A stretch of 64,000 nt of DNA from Nematopogon swammerdamellus (Eukaryota > Arthropoda > Insecta > Lepidoptera > Adelidae): assembly GCA_946902875.1 (NCBI GenBank), contig OX336345.1:3813395-3877394 (forward strand), read 5' to 3'. Numbering within the stretch: the first letter of the stretch is position 1; every line of letters begins with the position of its first letter. The notes under the pieces are model-generated. The model did no database searches. It saw only the letters and a program-made list of their open reading frames with translations, and was not told the DNA's origin. The translations under genes and the position numbers were made by a program. Below are positions 52,866 through 63,751 of this stretch, piece after piece.

Positions 52866-53834
52866 TATGTCGCCCTTCCAGCGTTCCTGGGCTCCGCTCA
52901 TAGCGGACTTAACCTCATAGGAAATATACTTAAACCCTCACTTGGTGAGTTTGAGGTCAGTCACTTGAGTGGAGCCACGGAGCGTTGGAAGGCGCAATGT
53001 CCCGGAGAGATTCCCCCTATATTCCCTGGTTCACAGAAAGGCTGGGATCTGCCAAGAATAAAAATCATACATGCGGAAATGCTTCAAGCTTCATCGGGAA
53101 CCGATCGCGCCCGGGTCCTGGCATCTTCGGAGAGAGAGGCGGGGGCTTGGTTACACGCGTACCCCTCCCCTCATATGGGAACACTTTTAGATAACCACAC
53201 AGTAAGAATATCCGTTGCTCTACGAGTGGGTGCGAAGGTGTGCCAACCACACGTCTGTGTTTGTGGTATTGACGTCGACCCGTTCGGCCACCATGGACTA
53301 GCATGCCAGCGCAGTGCCGGTCGTCGGTCTCGACATAGCAACATCAATCTGCTTATAAAGAGGGCCCTTGCCACAGCGGACTTTCCCAGTCTGCTGGAAC
53401 CACCAGGCCTATGTCGGGACGACGGAAAGAGGCCTGACGGCATGACCTTAGTCCCATGGAGCCGGGGAAAGGCTTTAGTATGGGACGCGACGTGTGCTGA
53501 CACCTTCGCACCTACCCATATTGCCGGCTCGTCCAATTCGGCTGGCTCCGCCGCTCTAGGTGCACAAAACCAGAAAATTAAAAAATACGTTGGCTTGCGC
53601 GGCCACTTCGAATTCCTGGCCTTTGCTGTGGAAACACTTGGCGTGTGGTCACCCGACGCAAGGACTTTCGGAAACGTCCTAGGAAAGCTCCTTATTGATA
53701 AGTCTGGTGACCGACGCGCCAAGTCTTTCTTTTTTCAGCAAATAGGCCTAGCCATTCAAAGGGGCAACGCAGCCAGCGTATTGGGTACTGTGGCGGAGTC
53801 GGAGGAGTTGGACGAAGTTTTTTACTTACAGTAA
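52866..53834 (+). pseudogene. LINE 3 of 3: C-terminal ORF2 fragment with Zn and PD-like motifs
   Basis: Open from just after a TAG at 52863. ALPAFLGSAHSG near the start, WLHAYPSPHMGTLLDNHTVR, then CVCG...GHHGLAC (about 53253-53305), a CxC...HH...C zinc-knuckle-like cluster. KRPDG near 53427 and ALVWDATC near 53471 have the spacing of a PD...D restriction-like fold, though the usual final K is not in place. It ends QIGLAIQRGNAASVLGT. Conserved in LINE proteins downstream of the reverse transcriptase. The first in-frame start is TTG at 52965, so it is a truncated fragment and not a complete gene. Confidence 0.75.
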
Positions 53835-54040
53835 TTTTGAATGTTAGTATTTAGTTTTTCTTTATTTATTTATTAGGTTAATTTTATCATTGTTTAAAAT
53901 TATTGTTACAATTTATATATTATTTATTATTTAAGAATTTTTATGTATAATGACGATGCCTCAAGATCACGATTTAAATTTGTTGATAATGTGTGCTAAT
54001 AAATGGATTTGATTTGATTTCATTTTGATTTGATTTGATA
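53835..54040 (+). mobile_element. 3'UTR and (GATTT)n tail of LINE 3
   Basis: AT-rich 3'UTR ends in CTAATAAATGGATTTGATTT and more GATTT units with one CATTTT variant. The pentanucleotide tail marks the LINE end at about 54038. Confidence 0.8.
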
Positions 54041-55067
54041 ACAATGGCCTAATCTTCGTATTCAGACATCTGCTGGACAATTTGTTCGTCTGGCAATATT
54101 GTTGTGTATCTTGTCCTACGAATAAATAAAACATTCGAAGATGTTGTCCTCTGATCATCGTTGACCGACTATTAGGTATTTTTGGAAAAAAATCTTATGC
54201 TTTGAACCTTGCTGATTGCAGAATCCAAAAACAGGTCCTCATTGTGCGAAAGTCCATTACGTCTAAGGTAATTTCGAGATACTCGCAAATGTCTTAGGTC
54301 GAATTCGGCTCGAGGACAACAGAGAGAGAGAGAGAGAGAGATATATAGTGAGAGAGAGGAGGCGGAGAGAGAGGGAGGGAGTGAAAGCGGAGGTGCGGGA
54401 GATAATGAAGTGGCGAAGTTTAGATAAGTTTAGGAAGCGGCCGACATGTCCGTCCGCAGCCCTAATAGGTTCGCTTCCGGCGGCGGCGGAGCCACCGTCG
54501 CCCTACGTTTTGTTGAATTAATTGGGTAATTCGTTCTCTACCTAATTTGAGTTGTTTCGGACTATAGCATCCTGCGTAGTTAGTTTCTGGGAATTAGCTT
54601 TTATTCCGCGAGGAGTTTTGTCGGATTCTTGTCTGGAATTTCGCGTTGTCTTTCTTTGTTAAGATTGTCACGCTGACTTTTATATTACTACTTTAATTTA
54701 GAGTAGCTTTGTGAGCACTGAGAACTCGTGTAAGTATTATGAACCAGTAAACTTCTAAGCCAAATCTGTGCGAAGAATACCTACGATATGCTTTTAGGTG
54801 GAGAACGAATTTGTTTAGTATCTCATCTCAAGAACAATAAAGATCCGTAAACATTTCATGGATGCATTCGGTCAACAAGAATTACGACAGCAAACGGACG
54901 ATCTTTGCTTGTAAATGTTAGAACTGATCAAGAAAGTTACAAGACAACAATACATTAATTGAATCACGCTATGGGCTTTGTTCAGTTCTGTACTAACAAG
55001 TTGTTCTTCTTCAAATTAGTTTCAACGCGATCGATATGGCGACAGACGATCCTTTGTGACTGTATGT
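54041..55067. other. unique DNA with a (GA)n run
   Basis: (GA)n at 54321-54372, then a GC-rich patch at 54430-54510. No gene supported. Confidence 0.4.
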
Positions 55068-55185
55068 ATGTATGTATATATTCTTTATTGCACACCTATT
55101 AACACAAATTAGACACAATAGGCGAGCTTAATGCCGCGGGGCATTCTATTCTAACTAACCTTTGGGATGTGGGAAAAGTACAGTC
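55068..55185 (-). mobile_element. family F LINE 3' end, copy 2
   Basis: GTATGTATGTATATATTCTT is the inverted tail, then TATTGCACACCTATTAACAC, GGCGAGCTTAATGCCGCGGG, GCATTCTATTCTAACTAACC and GGATGTGGGAAAAGTAC. The order mirrors 39893-40020. Confidence 0.75.
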
Positions 55186-55726
55186 AGGCGAACAAGAATA
55201 GTTTGTGGCACTGGCAATGTGTTAGACAGATAGAGGTGTTCGGTTTGAGCAACGACTTTCAACTTTGTTGAGGCCATTCTCCCAAGCTATGATACTCGTG
55301 ATACTGGTTCATACACTATTGCCAGTATAAAATTACTCTTTTCTTACCTTCTTTTCATGCGCGCAAAATATCACATCTTTGCTAGGCTGGTTTCACAGCT
55401 ATCAGATTTTGAGGGGAGGAAAGACAAATGAAGCCCTAAAAGGATAATTACACCGCGCGTTTGGAAGCGCTAGGGTAAAGCGACGTGTGATCGTGCGCCC
55501 ACGAAAACAAGCGTGTACCCTCCGCCGCCGCCTCGTCGGCTGTCTCGTCGCTTGACGGGGAATTATGTTAGGTATGTGACTGTGATTGATTTCATTTGAT
55601 TGAGTTTCCGACGGCACATGTACTCGGCGCTGCCCCGCGTGATGTTCACGTGCAAGAAGAGGTCAAAAGGCTAGAAAGCATGAACTGGTTAAAGATAAAA
55701 ATGCGCTTGAAGGAGATAAATGCGCT
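55186..55726. other. unique DNA
   Basis: No supported gene; ORF at 55402-55617 (-) has no domain. Confidence 0.35.
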
Positions 55727-55986
55727 TGTAGGTCCCTTCCCTCCTAATCTTACTTGGTGGTAGGGTTTAACCCGCCCGGGTTGGTACCACCGCACTGAAT
55801 GAAAGGTCGGTCGAAGCGGCTATGTAAATGGTTTGTGTTTTCCGTCCAGTTCAGTGTAGCCGGCACGACCGAAGGGAAGGCTGACGTGGCACCAAGTTCA
55901 CCCGGTGTTATGGCCTGACATCACGGATGTTGTGGGTGATGTAGCCAACCGTGTCAGTTCCCATAAAAAAAAAAAATAATAATATA
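55727..55986 (+). mobile_element. family A SINE, body and 3' end
   Basis: TGTAGGTCCCTTCCCTCC, GGTAGGGTTTAACCCGCCCG, GGTTGGTACCACCGCACTGA, TGTAGCCGGCACGACCGAAG, ATGTAGCCAACCGTGTCAGT, TCCCAT and A12. The head is truncated just before the B box end. Confidence 0.9.
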
Positions 55987-56265
55987 TATATTTATTGCAC
56001 TGAAATGAAATAAAATATAGGTCAAAGGTAACAATGCAATGTTCGACAACAGCTGTCCTATCATTTCGTTTTCTCCGGACGTGCCGTACCGACCGACATC
56101 CGAAGTTTGCCCCGTGTACCGGCGGACGTTCGTACGGACGTGTATGGTGTGTGGCATGGGGCACGGTTTATCTGCGATCAATTCACCGTTCTGTGGATGA
56201 AACAATCACGCACGACAAACAGAGATATAATTATTTTAATATTCTTCATAGATAAGCAAACAATG
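55987..56265. other. unique DNA
   Basis: ORFs on both strands overlap; none supported. Confidence 0.3.
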
Positions 56266-56630
56266 AAAAAAAAACGGCCATGTGCGAGTCGAATTCGCGC
56301 ACCGAGGGTTCCGTATCGCCATGTCATGGTCAGCGCCACTCACGCCATCTATGGATTAGTTAAAATGCTTCATACTATTTTCGGTAGATGGCGCGCATAC
56401 ACTTTTTAGTTTCTTGCTCAGATCAGGAAAGGGGTTGTAGGGGTGAGGTTTCTTGTATGCGGACCCCCGTGAATGTTTTACTTTTTCTTATTTTTATTAT
56501 TTGTTGTTATATCGGCCATATAACACATGTTCCGAGAAAATTTCAACGGGCTACCTATTACGTTTCAAGAGATAAGCCCTAGGACAGACAGACGAGACAG
56601 ACAGACAGACAGACAGACGGCGGCGTAGGT
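56266..56630 (-). mobile_element. family D repeat, copy 6
   Basis: A9 then CGGCCATGTGCGAGTCGAAT, TCGCGCACCGAGGGTTCCG (T-arm-like end), CGCCACTCACGCCATCTATG, GTTGTTATATCGGCCATAT, GAAAATTTCAACGGGCTACC and a (CAGA)n run. Reverse order of copy 4. The far end is lost. Confidence 0.85.
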
Positions 56631-57062
56631 ATATTATACATATAGGTACATATTATAATTAACGTTACATACTATATATAGACCTATAAATAATTAACGT
56701 TACGTAATACATAAGTCAATGCTTGCAACCGATTACGAATAGTAATATTCGTTACAATGCCACCCCAATTAAATTAAAAATTATCAATATTTCATACCTC
56801 TATACCTAAACATTGTAGATTTATACTTTAGTTAGAATGGATGAGAACGTTATCGCGCAGACAGTGTACAGTTTCGCTTAGCCAATTTAATTAAATATCT
56901 ACCCAATATTGCTCGTACCATTTTGTTGGGTTTCCTGTAGCGAGGAGGCTTCGGCGGTATCGGGAGTCATGTGAGCTCGATCGTCACGTAAGCTCGTGTG
57001 TTCTAATTTTATTTTGTGCATAAATATCTACGTGCTTATCAATATTTCGTCTCTCTCTAGAT
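56631..57062. other. AT-rich unique DNA
   Basis: AATTAACGTTAC is repeated at about 56657 and 56692. No gene. Confidence 0.35.
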
Positions 57063-57396
57063 ATACATACATACACACCACACGCTGTATTCCGACAATC
57101 AGGGTAATCAGAGTAATCGGTGTTGTGCTGCAAGTACTGTGGTAAATTACAGCACAACACCAACCACCACGTTTAGCAAAGTCTTCGGACAAGATATTCG
57201 TAACTATCAAGCAGCAAGTAAGGCACGAATGCCCACCTGCTACATGACTCGGTGGAAAGACCGTGCCAATGTGAGAGGTGGCTAACCTGTCGCCCTTTAG
57301 CACGGCATCTCGTCCTTATCCCTTAGTCGCCTTTTACGACATGCGCGGGGAGACATGCAGTGGGGCTATTCTTTTTAAGTACCGGCCCCACATGGC
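57063..57396 (-). mobile_element. family C short retroposon, copy 5, complete
   Basis: The inverted CATACATACA tail, CACCACACGCTGTATTCCGA, CAGCACAACACCAACCACCA, AACTATCAAGCAGCAAGTAA, GACTCGGTGGAAAGACCGTG, TTAGTCGCCTTTTACGACAT and the hairpin head TAAGTACCGGCCCCACATGG. The hairpin head and following CGCCTTTTACGAC module are the same as in family A copies 6422, 9419 and 28124. Confidence 0.88.
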
Positions 57397-59539
57397 GTTT
57401 ATATGTATTTTATATTTTAAAATTCAACGTTTGTCGTCTGCTCGGTTATATATAATATCTATAATGAATTAATAGACGATCAATTCAAACCAATATTTGG
57501 ATATTATTTTTTAATAAATAAATTATGTACTAAGTTATCTGTTTTGTTGACTAATATTTTGACCGTACTGTTGTATTATCGGGGGAAATGCTGAAACATT
57601 AAAAATGCTAACCTGAATACAAATATTACACAGTCCCTTCCAGAAGCAATTACGCGGAAGACATTAAATTAGTTATAGGTTAGGATGCGCCTGCGCACAT
57701 AAAGCGGAACATGCCCCCTCCCCCCCCCCCCCCCCCCCGCCCCCCCACTCCCCTCCACAACTCACACGCCGCCGGTCGCCGATCGGTATCGACACCATAT
57801 TTACAGCCGACACGAAGAATAGACGCGGCCATCTATAAAAAGCATCGTTGCGTTATATTCACTGCGTTGCGTTGTTTACTTTGAAAATTATCTTCAATTT
57901 ATCAGACATTAAACGGTGTAAGCAAAGCGCAATTTTTACGACCGGACATAATTATAATGGCGCTGTAAATTGATGTAACGTGCCGGCAGGCGGCGGACGT
58001 TATTGTTACGGTCCGGCGCCGGTCCGGTCCGGATCCGGTCAGGCGCACGACCGTTACCGGTCCGGTCGTGGCTGCTACCCCTAAAGTCCTCCGTCTTTCA
58101 GCCGGCAGCCCTGTGTGAGCTGGTGCTGTGGCCGAAAGGTGCTCTCGGGCCAGTGCTGGTAAAAGGGATATTTTGGGAAAGATGCCCTTTTATTTAATAT
58201 TTATCTCAATGCATATAAAAAGAAAAGTATAGGTACGTAGTTGCATGTATTAGGTATATGCATATTTAGAGCTACATTTAGACCTATTTCATATTATACA
58301 AAGAAAAAAAAAGGAGTTTGTTTCGTTAGTTGGTAAATTCACCCGATTTGAAAACTATTTATATGGTACGCCTATTTCTACTCAGTGGCAACAGGGCAAT
58401 TCGTTTTATTCCTCGCCGACGAATTTTCAATTTTAAAACATAAATTCTACCAATTTTGAAGTGTCTCATATTTGTAATTATATTGATGTCCAAATTTGTA
58501 ATATTAGCTTTTGTACAAGATATTAAATAATAATAAAACACTTATTTTGTGTCTCGGCCATTAACTAACAGTTTCGCGCGGTCTCGGGTCTACACCAGCG
58601 CAGACGCGAAGCGACCCACGTCTTCCCGCCGCCGTTTATCGCGCGGACGTTGTTTTATATATTTATGTGATTAACGACTAATTTAAATTCTATAATGGTA
58701 TCACTAGCAAAACACATAACAATGAGTAGGTGCCGGGCGGCGGCCGGGCGCCGGCGATTCTATAATTTTCTGAATGAATTAATAAGACGTGGCCACGCCC
58801 CGGTAGGCGTCGCCTCACTATGATTAATAGACTCGGGAGAGGCGACTACCGGATCGCAGCGAGTATTTTTTCCCACTCGCCTCTCCGATACACGCCTTGT
58901 TGTTCTCGCTAAGTGTCGGCGCGGTGCGAGTGACGCGATGCTCTTCTATGGCCTCGCTTATCGCCCCGCACTCGTATGTGCTCCGAATTATACCCGAGCG
59001 GAGTCGTCGTCGCCGCAGTGAGTCAGCGCGCCGTGTGATCGGAATAAGGTATGAGATGTTTGAACGTCGTTAATTTTGGCATACTTGGCGCGTGCTCCCG
59101 ATCAACGGAGTTAGTGTTACAAACAAAGTAAACGCGAGGAGTGGTGTTATTGGCTGTGTGTGATCGTATTTTGAACTTGTGTACACAGCCACCCGTGTCG
59201 GTTTTCTATTTAAAAAAAAGTAGGTATTTGTTTTTGTTCCTCAATTTAATCCTATTCCTTATATATATATATTTTTTGTATTGCTTTCGAACTGGGTGGC
59301 TGCGCTCGAGGTCGGAGCCTCAAGCGCAGCCAATTCCACCTCCGAGGAGGTGCCAGTCCGACTTCTGCTGAATGTTGCTTTTTATGAAGATTTACTCATA
59401 GTAAGTACATTCTTTAGGAAAGGAAAGAACACACAAAGAATTATTGAAATATGACTTGCCATTTCATCTATACCTACTTTAAAAAAATGGTTTTTATTGA
59501 TTGTATTAATTGAAAATTATATTTTATTTATATTATATA
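57397..59539. other. unique DNA with C-rich run and CpG-rich 57.7-58.1 and 58.5-59.05 kb
   Basis: C19 at 57720-57738. GGTCCGG-type words repeat at 58010-58070. 58560-59050 is CpG-rich and repeat-free and ends near a donor-like ATAAG|GTATGAG at about 59048, so a host promoter and first exon is possible. No coding exon found. Confidence 0.35.
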
Positions 59540-59604
59540 ATGTACAAAAAACACAATATATTTCGGCCCTTTATGGGCCGAAATATATTGTGTTTTTTAT
59601 ACAT
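59540..59604. repeat. hairpin, 30-bp arms with 5-bp loop
   Basis: ATGTACAAAAAACACAATAT plus ATTTCGGCCC (59540-59569) and its inverse at 59575-59604 match at 29 of 30 positions around TTTAT. Confidence 0.95.
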
Positions 59605-59724
59605 GATAGATATAGTATAAATTAAATAAAAAGCCACAAAATTGGTAACAAAAATGTAATATATTGAAAATTATATGTTACATAAATGAAAAATATAAGT
59701 ATATATAATACTAAAATTACGTGT

Positions 59725-59830
59725 AGATAGACATACTTTATTGCTCCGAAAACGCTTTACAGAAACAAGTCCGATATATAATTTACATGAGGGCAAAGGC
59801 GGACTTATCCCTTACATGAATTTCTTCCAG
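59725..59830 (-). mobile_element. family E LINE 3' end, copy 3
   Basis: The inverted tail AGATAGACATACTTTATTGC, TCCGAAAACGCTTTACAG and GCAAAGGCGGACTTATCCCT then TACATGAATTTCTTCC. The minus frame entering it ends SKNSKVDWKKFM, similar to copy 1. Confidence 0.7.
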
Positions 59831-60444
59831 TCAACCTTAGAATTTTTGGAAGAGCAAAAAGTATAATTGAATACATATGAATTACAGTTTATGTAAGAGG
59901 TATAATACCTAAATATTATAGAATATTTAAACTGTAAAATACGCTTTAAATAATGAACCATCCAAAGATGGGAAAGCGTAGAGGTATAATAATAATCAAG
60001 CGAATAGTTAATAAACACTAAATAATGTTAATACCTGTAATGCTTTAGTGCGACTACGGCGGTTCAGGTAGGAGGCATACCTACGCACGTCACTGCCGAT
60101 CGGCCGTATATCACATCGGATACTAATATTTGAATAAACGCTGTTCGGTAATAAATAAGCGGAACAGATTGCTGGATACGGCACTCGGTGTCAATGCTGG
60201 GAGCATTAACATTATGCATGAATTAGTAATATTAGACGAAAGTATTTTATCATTTGGTAGCGCACCGTTCGGTCATTCGTTTAAATGTTTTGAATACTTA
60301 AACCTTTTTTAAATTAAGCTTTTGTATGTCGACGAACTTAACTGGCGGATGTGGGTAATGCCGATGGATTTAATTATATTGCGTGAATCAATTTGTTCCT
60401 TATTATTTTAATTCCTACTCATTTTTATTGTATTTTTTTTTTAG
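59831..60444. other. AT-rich DNA, possibly more LINE remnant at the left
   Basis: The minus frame at 59812-60018 is open and may be decayed LINE ORF2 end. Nothing recognised from 60020. Confidence 0.35.
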
Positions 60445-60487
60445 TATTGTAGCTTTTTGACGATAATATCGTCAAAAAGCTACAATA
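60445..60487. repeat. 43-bp palindrome, 21-bp arms and 1-bp centre
   Basis: TATTGTAGCTTTTTGACGAT then A pairs perfectly with 60467-60487. Confidence 0.97.
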
Positions 60488-60789
60488 ATTTGCGAAAATA
60501 ATCATGTAAATAAACAAATACCTATATAAATAAATAAATAAATAAAAATCTTTACGGGAAACCCCCGAAGACTCATTTTCATTGTATTATAATTTTAAAG
60601 TAAGTATATTCAAGAACTCTAAGTATTTATGTTATTCAAACAATCTGTTATTCTAATATGTTAGTAAGTGTATAAATATACCAAAAATACCAATAAATAA
60701 TTGAATTGAATTGAATAATTTCTAAATTATTTTCAATATATATAATAATTGTGCCTACAAGCAAAACAAGCATTACTTGCTTATTAGAA
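60488..60789. other. AT-rich DNA with (TAAA)n
   Basis: (TAAA)n at 60526-60545. No gene. Confidence 0.35.
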
Positions 60790-61140
60790 TTTTTTATTTA
60801 TTTTGGACTTAACACCGGTGACGCCTATTATCCTGATACGCCGATATTATCCCTATAAAATGTCCTGATTGATAATGGTGGTGGCGGCGTGAAAATTGAT
60901 GGCAACCTAAACTCGAACTTAACTCTTTTAAACTTGCTTAAGGCACAAATTATTATAAATATATTGCTTATTTTGCTTGTTATATGCCTTAAAACTACTT
61001 GCTAATTAAAATTAGTTTTATTTTCGACTTAACACCGGTGACGCCTATTATGCCGATACGCCGATAACATCCCTATACAATTTCCTGATTGGTAATGGTC
61101 GTGGCGTGAAAATTTGTGGCATCCTGAACTCGAACTTGAC
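60790..61140 (+). repeat. direct duplication, 220-bp offset
   Basis: GACTTAACACCGGTGACGCC starts at 60806 and 61026. Both copies continue with GATACGCCGAT, TCCCTATA, TCCTGATTG and GAACTCGAACTT-like words, diverged by substitutions and small indels. AATTTT/ATTAGTTTTATTTT-rich spacers precede each. Confidence 0.85.
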
Positions 61141-62306
61141 TCGAACTTGGAACCTCCGGAAGAGCAAGTAAGTTATAATTTACTGTAATAATAATGTCAA
61201 GAGTGCGAATAAATCCGAGGGATCGCTGAATTGCAATTCATCGAAGCATAGACAACTGTCAAAAGTTAATAACGAGTAACCGGTCCTAATTTGTCTTTAC
61301 ACCGTGCGTTAATTGTACCTCGAGCCTTAGAATAATTACCGGGAAGAAGCTGTAAATATGAGTTACATACAACATTATGGCTATACGTGGTCTCATACAA
61401 AAGAATGAACTAATTTTGGCAAACCGCATTGATACCAACCACATACAAAACTGACGTATGACAATTATTTGGTAACATTTTAGTGGGACAAATTTTATAC
61501 CCTAACTCCCCTTCGATTAATCTTTTTCTCGGAGAATTAGATTAGGTAATAGGTATATCGAGCGACGCCATAAGAAGTCTCAAATGTAAAAAAAAAATCG
61601 AATTTACTCCTAGCTAGATAATTAAATCCGCAGATTATGGTATATTTTACTCCTGCCAAAATACCATGCCAATGCCACACTCGAAATGATCCTGACTTTC
61701 CTACTCTCTAAATTGTAATCAGTGGGGATTAAATAATTCTGCAAATCGTTCCCTAATTTTTGGAACTCGACGTTGAACTTACAGAGGCACAAACACTGAG
61801 TGGGCACAAACAACAAGACAACAGGGGAGTGAGCCTAAGCCGGCTTGCAAGAACTTTCTCAAAGCGAGAGAAAGTAATTTTTTTTTCGACTGTTTAAGTC
61901 TCTTTATTTTTGTTCATCGCTAAAAATAATGAAAACAAAAGAAGGCTTGTTGCTTATCCGACCCGCCCGTTGGTCTTGTAAAATGTAAAGTGCTAATGAC
62001 GTTTTTGACAAATTTAACACTTGAAGCGGTTTGCCACCTACCCACGCGTATTGGTTACTAGGATGGGATAATTTTCTCGAGTTCATACAAACAATTCAAA
62101 AGAATATAAGAAACACCAACTCGTCTAGTCGGCATTAATATATAATATATTAATATAATATAAACAACACGAAGATGAAATTTAGAAATATATATTTTCT
62201 ATTGTAACTGTGTTTTATTTCAATACCCTGAGTATTGTCCATATTATTGTGTGTGTATCTCGTAATATTATGTTGAAGATGAAGTAAATATTATGCAATG
62301 CATATA
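61141..62306. other. AT-rich unique DNA
   Basis: No supported gene or family member. Confidence 0.35.
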
Positions 62307-62699
62307 CACCGTGTCCCAAAACTCAACGTCAAGCGGGAACCAGGGAGTAGGCCACTTTATGACTACCCAGGGAAAAATAAGAAAAAAAAATCTGAGTCAT
62401 TTATTTTTTTAGAAAAAAATTTTACTGAATATTTTTTTTTTTAAAACTACAGGCATTCTGGTTTTGTTTGGGATACTGATCAATAGCAGTTATTTAGGCT
62501 ACCAATAATTTTTTTTTAACAATTATATTTGCAAATTTGAAGTCGTAGTACCTAAAAATGTCAATATTCAACGTTTCTGAAAAAATGCTCATGTCATAAA
62601 AAACTAATGACTCCGATTTTTTTTCTTATTTTTCCCTGGGTACTCATAAACTGGCCTACTCCCTGGTTCCCGCTTGACGTTGAGTTTTGAGACATCCTG
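62307..62699. mobile_element. mariner-type MITE with about 93-bp inverted ends and TA flanks
   Basis: Left end CACCGTGTCCCAAAACTCAA and right end (reverse) CAGGATGTCTCAAAACTCAA. Inversion continues through CGTCAAGCGGGAACCAGGGA, GTAGGCCA and GACTACCCAGGGAAAAATAA to about 62400 / 62606. TA flanks both sides (62305-62306, 62700-62701), as in Tc1/mariner insertions. No transposase inside the 393 bp. Confidence 0.88.
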
Positions 62700-62701
62700 T
62701 A

Positions 62702-63416
62702 TGTATTGTATTTCCATCCTTATTGCATTGATTTGCTTTAACCTTATTGATATTATCATCTTATCTAATTTATTTTAATCATTTCTAATACTTAGTAAAT
62801 TTACGAGTGTGGCTAGGTTCATTAATCTCGCTGTATTTAGCGTCACAGTTGTTTAGCAATAAATTATTTCTTATCTCTCCAACCGGCCATTGCTGCTAGA
62901 ATTTAAAATACCTCAGAAATGCTTTAAAATATTGATTAGTGTGTTTTATTTTTGCCTATACGTATGTTGCTCAAAAAAAATATATTGTAGGTACCGGATA
63001 GTGTTTTAAAGCTAATTTAGAATTTATTTTGGATAATTATGTAGCGTCGAAACCTAAGAAATTACAATATTTATGTTTTATTTAGCATACTAAACATTAT
63101 AAACAATATTTAGTGTCCGCTAGTATATTTATCGTCGAGGTTGATTAAAACGTATCCACTACCACATAAATTATGAAAAAAATATTCCTTATTCGATTGC
63201 AACTTCATATTTACGTCATCGCAATAATATTAATTGCGGTTTATTGTAGGATACGATGTTAAATTCCACACGATTTTGCAACCAGACAAAAATCGAACTA
63301 TAGAAAGATCACGATGTTTTACCGATTTGTTCTGGATACAAAATATTATCGCGAAATTTTAATTAATTTAATTTTAGAAAAATTAGGACATACAATGGTA
63401 GTTATCAGAAATATAT
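62702..63416. other. AT-rich unique DNA
   Basis: No gene or repeat recognised. Confidence 0.35.
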
Positions 63417-63751
63417 ATTTTTTTATGGAAACTTTTGGTTGGATCCTTCACCTACAATATCCGTGATGTCAGCCCGTAACACCTTGGTGAACTAGGTGCC
63501 ATATCGGTGCCGGCTACACTGAATTGGAAGGGAAACACGAAATATTTGCATATGTTGCGACCGAAGTTTCAATCAGTGCGGTGGTACCGACCCGGGCGGA
63601 AACCCTACCACCTAGTAAGGTAAGAAAGGAAGAGACCTACAGTTTTACGTTCAATCCGAACAACGGGCAGCCTCCAACGGTCGAGCGGTCACCCATCCAA
63701 GGTGTGCATATGAATACGATCGAAAGTCGACCAACCGCACCACTGAGCTGA
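63417..63751 (-). mobile_element. family A SINE with tRNA/5S head, diverged subtype
   Basis: T8 then ATGGAAACTTTTGGTTGG at left. Head at right on the minus strand: CAGCTCAGTGGTGCGGTTGG, a TCGACTTTCGATCG arm, ATTCATATGCACACC, TTGGATGGGTGACCGCTCGA and TTCGGATTGAACG (B box weakened). It joins the 5S box C-like part directly to a different upstream stretch and lacks the TTAAGCAACG piece. Confidence 0.85.

Noticed and set aside
53171..53722. 183-codon minus ORF opposite the LINE 3 fragment
   Set aside because: It is a shadow of the GC-rich LINE coding sequence, which has recognisable motifs on the plus strand.
58560..59060. Host promoter and first exon ending at the donor-like ATAAG|GTATGAG
   Set aside because: Composition fits, but no core promoter, coding frame or acceptor can be shown, so it stays in the gap note only.
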